A stretch of DNA of 19,641 bases from a bacterium (GTDB lineage: Bacteria; Hydrogenedentota; Hydrogenedentia; Hydrogenedentiales; SLHB01): contig JAAEQP010001401.1 of the NCBI GenBank assembly GCA_024231375.1, forward strand, positions 1-19,641, given 5' to 3'. Positions 1-7,750 of this stretch are shown piece by piece; position 1 is the stretch's first letter, and each line of letters begins with the position of its first letter. The notes under the pieces were generated by a model that saw nothing but the letters and a program-made list of their open reading frames with translations, searched no databases and was not told the origin of the DNA. The translations under genes and the position numbers were made by a program.

Positions 1-119
1 CATGGTACGATTCCGGTGTATTATGGTTTTAGATGTAGGGGTATGCGGCTCGGCGGCGATTTCGCGGTAGGCTGCGCACGACGGTTCCCAGGCAGAGCCT
101 TGGGGTACGAAGAGGTCAT

Positions 120-1469
120 ATGGCAGGATCCAGTTCTCCGTTTGTCACCAAAGAAGTCGCGTGTCCCGCGTGCAAGGAGACCCACCCGCAGCGGTTCTTC
201 CGGCAGCGGATGTACGTTGCGGGCGACAAGGAATCCGACCAGCACGTGCTGAGGTTCAAGTGGTTGTCGGAGACGGCCGAGCCCGTGCATCCGCCATACT
301 ACTTCTTGTTTCATTGTCCTCACTGCTACTTCACGGACACCACCGAAGACTTCGGCAATCCCACAAGGGCCGACACGATCGTGTACGTCAACAATGCGTA
401 CCGGAAGATGGGCGACCGCCACCAAGCCTTCGTGGAGCTGGTCGGGAAGCACATCAACTACGACTTGATCGACTTCCGGAGCGCTTTGAACCTGCACTTC
501 CTGGCCGTCTTCGGGCAGCTTCTCCCCGAGAAGGACATGCGCGACACATACAAGATCGCGCGTCTGATGCTGCGGGCGGCGTGGCTGTACCGCGAGGCTG
601 CGCCCACGACAGAGGGCGAGCAGCGCATCCCCACGGTGGATACTGTGCTCGATGGGGCCATGTCCTTTGAGGGCGCGTTGCAGAGGGCTCAGGAAGAATG
701 GATGACCATGTCCCGCGCCGTGGCGCGGCGGATCGAAGAACTCGACCAGAAACCGTCAGATACCGAGAACCCCTACACCCTGGCGAGTGACCGGCTGAAT
801 GAGTCGCTGGAGGGTGTATTCGGCGAACTGCATCAGCTCAAGGCACTGTGCAAGTCCGACTTGGCGGGCGACCTGGGCGGTGCCTCCATGGCGGCGGGAG
901 ACGCCTACCACGAGTTTCCGTCGCACGAAGCGTTCCTGGCAAAGGTGAAGGCCATGTGGCCCGTCATCCCCACGGACGAGCGCGAGGCCTTGATGGCCAC
1001 CATCCGGCTCATGCACGAAGCTATCTCGACGGACGCGCGCTTCGACAGTCCTCAGGCCCATTTCACCGGCGTGTCGCTCATCGCCGATCTCCATTGCCGG
1101 TGCAACGACTATGACGGCGCGTTCAACATGGTGCGAGGGATGTACAAGACGGCCGCGGACGGACGCATGCGGCATCAACGGGACTTGCGCGAACGGAAGG
1201 ACCTTGACGAGGTGCAGCGCAAACGCCTCTTGGCCGGCATCCGCCGTGCGAACGCGTCGCTCAGTCAGGCCGCTGACCTCAGGCGCACATTGCTGGAGCG
1301 GATGCTCGATCGCGACATGCCCCGAATCCGGGAGGTGATGGCGCGCAACCCCAAGGCGACCCCGGACCAACTCGAAGCGCTCCTCGTCAAGGAAGGCATC
1401 TCGCAGGGCCTGATCGCGCATCTCAAGGAGAAGGACAGTGTTTTCGGGAAGCCGCGAGCCAAGCGTTGA
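120..1469 (+). CDS. DUF2225-like zinc-ribbon protein with long helical C-terminal part
   Basis: 449 residues. The N-terminus carries two CxxC pairs, C15/C18 (VACPACKE) and C66/C69 (FHCPHCYF), separated by a basic segment and followed by TEDFG. This arrangement matches the N-terminal zinc-ribbon of DUF2225 proteins, whose function is unknown. The rest is charged and probably helical, with no signal peptide or membrane segment, so a cytoplasmic location is likely. DUF2225 proteins are usually nearer 200-300 residues as I know them, so the C-terminal half is extra or divergent. The ATG at 120 is preceded by GAGG (112-115) at suitable spacing. The gene converges on the ABC fusion with only 9 bp between stop codons. 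The family call rests on the cysteine pattern and nearby residues; no enzymatic role can be assigned. Confidence 0.7.
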   Translation: MAGSSSPFVTKEVACPACKETHPQRFFRQRMYVAGDKESDQHVLRFKWLSETAEPVHPPYYFLFHCPHCYFTDTTEDFGNPTRADTIVYVNNAYRKMGDRHQAFVELVGKHINYDLIDFRSALNLHFLAVFGQLLPEKDMRDTYKIARLMLRAAWLYREAAPTTEGEQRIPTVDTVLDGAMSFEGALQRAQEEWMTMSRAVARRIEELDQKPSDTENPYTLASDRLNESLEGVFGELHQLKALCKSDLAGDLGGASMAAGDAYHEFPSHEAFLAKVKAMWPVIPTDEREALMATIRLMHEAISTDARFDSPQAHFTGVSLIADLHCRCNDYDGAFNMVRGMYKTAADGRMRHQRDLRERKDLDEVQRKRLLAGIRRANASLSQAADLRRTLLERMLDRDMPRIREVMARNPKATPDQLEALLVKEGISQGLIAHLKEKDSVFGKPRAKR

Positions 1470-1478
1470 CCCGGACCA

Positions 1479-3938
1479 TCACTTCTCCGATTCGTAGTAC
1501 ACCCATTTCTGACCAAGCCGCAGATTCAGTACGGTCAGCGCGAGGATGATGGCGAACAGGACCCACGCCATGGCCGAGGCGTATCCCATGCGCATGTAGC
1601 GGAACGCGTTATTGAACAGGCCGTATGCGTAGAAGAGCGTGGAGTCCCGTGGCCCGCCGGCGGTCATGATGTATGCTTCCGCGAAGATTTGGAACGTGCC
1701 GATCACGCCCATGATGAGGTTGAAGAAGATGTAGGGGCTGAGCATGGGGACGGTGACGTTCCAGAAGCGGCGCAGAGGGCCCGCGCCGTCCAACTCGGCC
1801 GCCTCGTACAGATGTGCGGGGATGCCCTTGATGCCGGCGAGCCACACAATCATCCCGCCGCCGGCTCCCCACAGACCTTTGAGGATGATGGAAGGCTTCG
1901 ACCAACTCGTGTCCTGGAGCCACGCGGGCCCTTCGATGCCGATCCGTGCCAGCACGTCGTTCAGTACCCCTTGTTCGGGATTGAAGATCCACATCCACAG
2001 AATGGATGCGGCGACGGCGGGCATGATGGCGGGCAAATAGAAGAAGGTCCGGTAGACGGCCATGCCCCGGATCTCGTAGCTCAGCAACAAGGCGATGGCC
2101 AAGCCCACCGCCATACCGAGGGGAATGCCCAGCGCCATGAACAGCGTGTTGCCCAAGCTCTTGTAGAACAGCGGATCGCCGGTGAACATCTTGGCGTAGT
2201 TGGCGAACCCCACGAGCCGGGGCGGGTGGAACACATCGTACTCGCAGAAACTCATCACCAGCGAGAACAGGATCGGTCCCCCGCCGAACAATGCGAACCC
2301 CAGAAACCACGGGGACGCGAACACGTAGCCTGCCCGGAACTCGCGTCGGAAGAACCCCGACGCCGCGACGCGTTGGTTGAAGATCCAGTGGGTCACCCCG
2401 AACCCTCCCACCAGCACCACGGCGTACGCCGCGACGACCGGCCACCAGGCAATGGTCGGATGATCGGGAGGATCGTAGATCCGGTCCAACTCGGCCTGGA
2501 CCACGGCCGTGCTGCGGTCGAGGGCGAGTTGAGCGCTTCGTCTCGCATCGTCCGGGGCTCCCTCTTTGAACAGCCCCCGCTCCATGGCGCGTTCGTGCTC
2601 GTTCCAGAGCAATTGGCCGACCGGGGTAACGGGTCTGAATTTCGACACCGACATGGATTCCACGAACACACGCATGGCGTCCTTGAACTTCGGTTCAATC
2701 GTCGGGTCGTTGTAGTAATGGTTCTCCATCACCCACTCGGTGACGTCCTTCCGGGCGTAGATGCGGGGGGTATGGAAGCGGCCCCCAGCCCGGGCGGTCT
2801 GTATGGCGGCCCGAATCTGTATCTCGCATGCCCGGCGGGACACCAGGTACTTCATGAACTCCCAGGCTTCCCGCGGGTGCTTGGCGCCCGTGGGCATCAC
2901 ATACGACCAGCCGCCACACCAACCGAACCGCGGCATGCCTTCGGGCGCGGGAGGAAGGGCCACACCGAATCGGAGATCGCGTTGGTTGCTGGCGATCAGG
3001 GGCAGGAACCAGTTTCCGTCGATCTTCATGGCCACCTTGCCGGACAGGAAGGGGTCGAGATCGCCGCCCAGCATGGAGGACTGAAACCGGTAGACCGCGT
3101 TTGCGCCGCCCATGCCGTCGTACAACTCGGTCATGTACGTCAGCGCATCCACGATGGGCGGGCTGTTGAGGGTGCAGCGGCGTCCGTCTTCGCTGAGGAA
3201 TCGCGCGCCCTTGAGCCATCCGTACAGGTAAAGCCAGCTATTGCCGTAGTTGGGAATGAACCCGACGCGGGCGAGAGCGCCCTGTTCGTCGTACTCGCTC
3301 AGCATTTCGGCGCATTGCTGAAGTTGCTTCCACGTGCGTGGAGGGCCAGGTTTCGTCGGATCGTCCGGGTCCGTACATCCAATCGCGATCAACGCATCTG
3401 CATAGCGTTCAAGATAGTCCAGGTTGTAGTACAGGGCGCGGTTGTCCGTGTCGAGTGGAACCGCGTACAACTCGCCCTCGAAGGAGGCCTCCTCCCAGCA
3501 CGCGTCAAAGAACTGGTCGCGGTGCAGGGTGAATTCGTCGTCGCCGCGTGTAGCGGAATCCTCGTCCAGGAACGGCTTCAACGACCGAAACGCGCCGCGA
3601 GCGGCCCATTCGCCTACCGCATGCCGCGCGAAGAAGACCACGTCCGGTGGATCGCCTCCCGCAACAGAGCACAAGAGCCGCTGCGAATCGCCGGAAAGGT
3701 TGGCCTCGGCGCTCTGTCCCATGTGGATCCGGATGGGCGGCATGCCATCGCGGCCGTCATGGAGCATTTCGAAATCCTGGACGATGTCGTACTGCTGTTC
3801 CATGGCCCACGGCGAGGTCCAGAACCGGACCACAACCGGCTCGACGGCGGGATCGGGCGCGTCGGGGGCAGCAAAGGAGGGGCTTGCCAGAAGAAGTATC
3901 AGAGCGGATCGGAATACACCATGTGTAGCAGTCGTCAT
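1479..3938 (-). CDS. Fused extracellular sugar-binding protein and MalF/UgpA-type ABC permease
   Basis: 819 residues from the ATG at 3938. I prefer this over an upstream ATG (4037) because it gives a clean signal peptide (hydrophobic SALILLLASPSFA, cleavage near residue 23) and avoids overlap with the GT9 gene. Residues about 30-480 form a family-1 solute-binding protein (RFWTSPW start; GWCGGWSYVMPTGAKHPREAWEFMKYL near its C-terminal half). A membrane helix at about 497-517 leads to a second module (about 535-819) that is a CUT1-type permease with several helices and the EAA loop (YEAAELDGAG, near residue 712) that docks on the ATPase. Binding proteins and permeases are normally separate polypeptides. 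No second permease (MalG type) or ATPase lies beside it, so these must come from elsewhere. The 55-bp gap from the GT9 gene suggests co-transcription. The substrate is unknown, probably an oligosaccharide or glycerol-phosphate-like compound. Confidence 0.88.
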   Translation of the reverse strand: MTTATHGVFRSALILLLASPSFAAPDAPDPAVEPVVVRFWTSPWAMEQQYDIVQDFEMLHDGRDGMPPIRIHMGQSAEANLSGDSQRLLCSVAGGDPPDVVFFARHAVGEWAARGAFRSLKPFLDEDSATRGDDEFTLHRDQFFDACWEEASFEGELYAVPLDTDNRALYYNLDYLERYADALIAIGCTDPDDPTKPGPPRTWKQLQQCAEMLSEYDEQGALARVGFIPNYGNSWLYLYGWLKGARFLSEDGRRCTLNSPPIVDALTYMTELYDGMGGANAVYRFQSSMLGGDLDPFLSGKVAMKIDGNWFLPLIASNQRDLRFGVALPPAPEGMPRFGWCGGWSYVMPTGAKHPREAWEFMKYLVSRRACEIQIRAAIQTARAGGRFHTPRIYARKDVTEWVMENHYYNDPTIEPKFKDAMRVFVESMSVSKFRPVTPVGQLLWNEHERAMERGLFKEGAPDDARRSAQLALDRSTAVVQAELDRIYDPPDHPTIAWWPVVAAYAVVLVGGFGVTHWIFNQRVAASGFFRREFRAGYVFASPWFLGFALFGGGPILFSLVMSFCEYDVFHPPRLVGFANYAKMFTGDPLFYKSLGNTLFMALGIPLGMAVGLAIALLLSYEIRGMAVYRTFFYLPAIMPAVAASILWMWIFNPEQGVLNDVLARIGIEGPAWLQDTSWSKPSIILKGLWGAGGGMIVWLAGIKGIPAHLYEAAELDGAGPLRRFWNVTVPMLSPYIFFNLIMGVIGTFQIFAEAYIMTAGGPRDSTLFYAYGLFNNAFRYMRMGYASAMAWVLFAIILALTVLNLRLGQKWVYYESEK

Positions 3939-3993
3939 AAGATCACTCTGCTCTTGCCGCGTGCGTGTCCCGAGACCCGGCAGCCCGGCACGG

Positions 3994-5028
3994 TCACCCT
4001 GTCCGCAGCTGGAGTTTCTCCGCCAGCAATTCGACACACGCGTCGTAGGCCATGTCGGGCGTAATGCTGTTCAGGCGTTCCTGGACATCGTCATCGGTTG
4101 CCTGTCCGCCGCCGAGGACGAGGTGGCTCTGGTGATATGGGGCGTGCTTGGCAGGGTCGGTTCCGCCGAACACCGCGACGACGGGCGTGCCCATCATCCA
4201 GGCGATGTGCATGGGGCCCGTGTCGCCTCCGAAATAGAGATCCGCGCGATGCGCGAGCCAGGCGTACTGCTTGAGGTCGAGGGTCTCAGGAGCAACGACG
4301 GGGCTCCGGCGCGCCAAATCCAGGACGCGCTGGGCCACCTCGCGCTGACCGGGTCCCCAAGTTAGGAGCACCTCGAACCGGCCGTCGGCGAGCAGTTGAT
4401 CGGCGAGTGCGGCAAAATGCTGTTCCGGCCATCGCTTTTCATCGCGATCCATGGGTACATGCATCGCGACCACGAGCTTGCCCCCGTCGAACGTTTCTTC
4501 GAAGAAGCGGTCGACTGCCTGCCGGATATCCTTCGGGACATGGATGGTGAGGTTCGGGAACTCGCGATTCGGCGCGAGAGACTCGCACAGGGCGAGGTTC
4601 TCCGCAACGCGGTTCATGTCTTGGGAAGGCAGGGCGACCTTTCGATTCGTGACGAGGAAGCTGCCCTCCTGGCTGCGCGGGCGGGCGAACCCATGCCGTT
4701 TTCGAGCGCCGGACAAGGCAGTGATGGCGGCGCTCTTGAAGATGCCGTGAAAGTCCACCACAATGTCATAACGGTTGGCCCGGAGCGTGAGGCAGAACCG
4801 GACGAAGTCGCGAAACGCGCTCCAGGCACCGGGTGGCCGTTGAAACACCAGGACCTCATCCAAGGCGGGGTGCCGTTCCAGGATTCGGGCGGCTTTCGCC
4901 TCCACGGCCCAGTCGATACGCGCGTCCGGAAACGCTTCCCGCAGGACATGCAGGGCGGGGATCACACGCACAACATCGCCGATGGCGCTCAAGCGCACTA
5001 TCAGAATCCGAGGGCTACCGTTAAACAT
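3994..5028 (-). CDS. GT9-family glycosyltransferase, LPS heptosyltransferase-like
   Basis: 344 residues, the normal length for this family. The N-terminal Rossmann-like half starts ILIVRLSAIGDVVRVIPAL, the typical opening of RfaC/WaaC- and RfaF/WaaF-type enzymes, with the conserved Asp in IGD (D18). The C-terminal nucleotide-sugar half contains YFGGDTGPMHIA (about 265-276) and FGGTDPAKHAPY (287-298), hallmark GT9 motifs for binding ADP-heptose or a similar donor. Family members transfer heptose to the lipid A-Kdo inner core at the cytoplasmic face of the inner membrane, which implies an outer membrane with LPS. The exact acceptor cannot be read from sequence. The ATG at 5028 lacks an obvious Shine-Dalgarno sequence. 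It is probably the first gene of a two-gene unit with the ABC fusion and is divergent from the hybrid kinase. Confidence 0.88.
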   Translation of the reverse strand: MFNGSPRILIVRLSAIGDVVRVIPALHVLREAFPDARIDWAVEAKAARILERHPALDEVLVFQRPPGAWSAFRDFVRFCLTLRANRYDIVVDFHGIFKSAAITALSGARKRHGFARPRSQEGSFLVTNRKVALPSQDMNRVAENLALCESLAPNREFPNLTIHVPKDIRQAVDRFFEETFDGGKLVVAMHVPMDRDEKRWPEQHFAALADQLLADGRFEVLLTWGPGQREVAQRVLDLARRSPVVAPETLDLKQYAWLAHRADLYFGGDTGPMHIAWMMGTPVVAVFGGTDPAKHAPYHQSHLVLGGGQATDDDVQERLNSITPDMAYDACVELLAEKLQLRTG

Positions 5029-5166
5029 TGATCGGTATGTATCCGCTTGCTACGCAATGTGTTACAAGGTGTATTCGTAGCGGTTTTGACTCAGAGAAGT
5101 ATCCCACAAAGCGCCTCCTCGACGCAAGTCAGCCGTTGAACGCCGGTGACAGCACGGGACACGAGG

Positions 5167-5195
5167 TTGCGCAGACGGTCTCTTCGGGCAATAAT
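5167..5195 (+). promoter_or_regulatory. Candidate sigma-70-type promoter for the hybrid kinase
   Basis: TTGCGC (5167-5172) and AATAAT (5190-5195) are separated by 17 bp, giving a predicted start near 5202 and a short leader. A good Shine-Dalgarno AGGAGA (5213-5218) precedes the ATG at 5228. The rest of the 199-bp divergent region (5029-5227) shows no clear structure. On the minus strand only weak promoter-like hexamers (TTGTAA, then ATACAT at 19-bp spacing) face the GT9 gene. Confidence 0.4.
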
Positions 5196-5227
5196 GGGAC
5201 CTCCTCACGCTCAGGAGACCAACAGGC

Positions 5228-7738
5228 ATGTCAGACTCCACCGAAGATCTGCTGCGTCACGCTCGGGAACGCATCCAGACGCTTGAGAGCGAGATCGAAG
5301 GGCTGCGCGAAACAGGGGACCACTTTGGCTCCGTCCTTGAACAGATCGAGGATGGTTACTACGAGACGGACCTGCGCGGAAGGTTCACGTTTGCCAACCC
5401 TGCCATCTGCCGTATTCTAGGATACTCGGTCGACGAGATTCTCGACATCGATTGCCGCACCTACTATGCCTCCGAGCAGCAACGCCAGATCGTCGAACAC
5501 ACCTACGACGCCATCAAGGCGACAGGGCGCGCCGTAGCTGGACTGGACTGGACCGTCACAGGCAAAGACGGTTCGATCCGTACTGTCGAGGTCTCGGCGT
5601 CTCTGATGCGCGACACGGAGGGTCGCCCATGCGGCTTCCGAGGGATCGCCCGCGACGTTACCGATCGCCGCCGGGCCGAGGAGGCGCTACGGTTTCAGGC
5701 CATCCTGCTCGACCAGATTCAGGATCGCATTACGGCAACGGACCTTGAGGGACGCGTGACCTACGTGAATGCAGCCCAGTGCGAAACCCTGGGCAGGACC
5801 CGGGACGAAGTCCTCAACCACACCACTGAAATCTATGGCGACGACGCGGGACGCGGCGGGACGCAGAAGGAAATCCTGTCCGAGACTCTTGCCCGAGGCT
5901 CCTGGCGCGGCGAGGTCGTCAACCGCACCGCCGACGACGAGGAGCGGATTGTCGACAACCGCACCTGGCTCGTGCGTGACGAGCACGGCGAACCAACGGG
6001 TCTCTGCGGGATTGCTACCGACATCACTGAACGGAAGCGGGCCGAGAATGCGCTACGTCACAACGAAGAAGAGGCGCGACAGTTCAGCGACTTGCTGACA
6101 CGTCTTCTGGAAACTACCTACACCCTATCGCGTGCCGAAACGGTCGACGGCCTGTGCCGTCAGGCGATTGCGCTGGGCACCTCCGAGCTAGGGTTCGATC
6201 GGCTGGGGCTGTGGTTCTACGACAGGAAGAACGAGTGCCTCATCGGGTCGTTCGGCACGGATCCGGAGGGCGCCGTCCGGGATGAGCGAAGCAACCGCAT
6301 GTCTCTCACGCCAGACGCCCTCCCGCGTGAGCTCCATGAGAGTCCATCGAACTATGTGCTCCACCGGGACGTTCTGCTGGCGGACACGGGGCCGACGCCT
6401 GTGCGAGGCGACTCCGCCGCTGCCAGCATGTCGAGTGGGGACGATGTGATCGGCTATCTGTTCACCGACAACCTCCTCAATCACCAACCTTTCCCCGAAT
6501 ACCGGCTGCACGTGCTGGTTCTCTATGCCTCGGCGTTGGGTCACCTCTGCGCGCGGCAGCGGGCCGTCGAAGAGCATGCGCGGATCGAGTCCAAGTTCCA
6601 GCAGACGCAGAAGCTTGAGGGCCTGGGGATTCTTGCCGGTGGCATCGCGCACGATTTCAACAATCTTCTCATGGGCATTCTGGGGCATGCGGACCTTGCC
6701 CTGTTGGACCTCCCGGAGTCCGCGTCCGCCAGGGCGAATCTTTCTGAGGTGACGGTGGCCGCGCGCAGGGCCGCCGAATTGTGCCGGCAACTTCTCGCCT
6801 ACTCGGGAAGGGGGCACTTCGTCGCCGAACCCATGGACCTCAATGCGGTGGTTCGCGAGATGACGAACCTCCTGGACGTGACGACATCCAAGAAGGCCAT
6901 CCTGAAGTGCAACCTCGTCGATGGTCTCCCGGCGATACTGGGAGACGGTACCCAGATCCGCCAAGTTGTGATGAACCTCATCACGAACGCTTCCGATGCC
7001 ATTGGGGACGCGACGGGAATAATCTCCATCGTGACCGGAGTCATGGCGTGCGATCGCGACTATCTCGATACCGTGTGTTTCGATGAGAACCTGCCCGAGG
7101 GATTCTATGTCTACATCGAAGTCTCCGACACGGGCTGCGGGATGGATGCCGAGACCCAGGCCATGATCTTCGATCCCTTCTACACGACAAAGGTGGCCGG
7201 TCGCGGTCTGGGATTGGCGGCCGTATTGGGGATTGTTCGCGGACACCGGGGCGCCCTCAGGGTCTACAGTGAACTGGGGCGCGGCACCACGTTCAAGATC
7301 CTGTTCCCTTGCACGGAGGCCCAGAGTGTGACCGAAACGTGCGCACCGGACGTGGAAACGACGTGGCGCGGCGAGGGCACCATCCTGGTCGTGGACGACG
7401 AGGATACGGTGCGCGCGCTCGCGCGGAAGATGCTTCAACGTCTCGGGTTCGACGTCTTGACGGCCGTCGACGGGCAGGAAGGAATGGAGATCTTCGAGGC
7501 GAAGAGCGACCGGATTCGGTTGGTTCTTCTCGACCTCACCATGCCTCGTCTGGACGGGGTCCAAGCGTTTCGCGCCATGCGCCGTGTTCGCGGTGCCGTC
7601 CCCGTTATTCTCTCAAGCGGGTATAGCGAGCAGATTTCGATGGACGAACTATCGGAGGAGGGGCTTGCGGGTTTCTTGCAGAAGCCGTACCAACTGACGA
7701 CTCTCACCGAGACGGTGCGCGCGGCGCTTGGGGAATGA
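5228..7738 (+). CDS. Soluble hybrid sensor histidine kinase (PAS-PAS-GAF-HisKA-HATPase-REC)
   Basis: 836 residues with no membrane segment. A short N-terminal coiled coil is followed by two PAS domains (about 36-150 and 155-275; each ends in a PAC-like D-x-T-[DE]-R motif, DVTDRRRAEEAL and DITERKRAENAL). A GAF-like domain follows (about 285-450; ELGFDRLGLWFYD). The dimerisation/phosphoacceptor helix has GGIAHDFNNLL with His475. The ATPase domain has the N box (N587 in NLITNASDA), DTGCGMD, FDPFYTTK and GRGLGLAAV. The C-terminal receiver has acidic residues in VVDDE, phospho-acceptor D769 (VLLDLTMP) and the lysine in LQKPY. This is a cytosolic kinase that passes phosphate internally to its own receiver; the ligand and final partner are unknown. 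The ATG at 5228 has AGGAGA nine bases upstream. Its stop lies 12 bp from that of the convergent pilR gene. Confidence 0.93.
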   Translation: MSDSTEDLLRHARERIQTLESEIEGLRETGDHFGSVLEQIEDGYYETDLRGRFTFANPAICRILGYSVDEILDIDCRTYYASEQQRQIVEHTYDAIKATGRAVAGLDWTVTGKDGSIRTVEVSASLMRDTEGRPCGFRGIARDVTDRRRAEEALRFQAILLDQIQDRITATDLEGRVTYVNAAQCETLGRTRDEVLNHTTEIYGDDAGRGGTQKEILSETLARGSWRGEVVNRTADDEERIVDNRTWLVRDEHGEPTGLCGIATDITERKRAENALRHNEEEARQFSDLLTRLLETTYTLSRAETVDGLCRQAIALGTSELGFDRLGLWFYDRKNECLIGSFGTDPEGAVRDERSNRMSLTPDALPRELHESPSNYVLHRDVLLADTGPTPVRGDSAAASMSSGDDVIGYLFTDNLLNHQPFPEYRLHVLVLYASALGHLCARQRAVEEHARIESKFQQTQKLEGLGILAGGIAHDFNNLLMGILGHADLALLDLPESASARANLSEVTVAARRAAELCRQLLAYSGRGHFVAEPMDLNAVVREMTNLLDVTTSKKAILKCNLVDGLPAILGDGTQIRQVVMNLITNASDAIGDATGIISIVTGVMACDRDYLDTVCFDENLPEGFYVYIEVSDTGCGMDAETQAMIFDPFYTTKVAGRGLGLAAVLGIVRGHRGALRVYSELGRGTTFKILFPCTEAQSVTETCAPDVETTWRGEGTILVVDDEDTVRALARKMLQRLGFDVLTAVDGQEGMEIFEAKSDRIRLVLLDLTMPRLDGVQAFRAMRRVRGAVPVILSSGYSEQISMDELSEEGLAGFLQKPYQLTTLTETVRAALGE

Positions 7739-7750
7739 GAACCCGTGCGG

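Noticed and set aside
1689..4064. Long plus-strand frame (791 codons) opposite the ABC transporter fusion
   Set aside because: It is antisense to a well-supported gene; the translation is rich in Arg, Pro, His and Gly with no domain, as expected from third-position GC bias.
6188..7564. Minus-strand frame of 458 codons opposite the hybrid kinase
   Set aside because: Antisense shadow of a kinase with intact conserved motifs.
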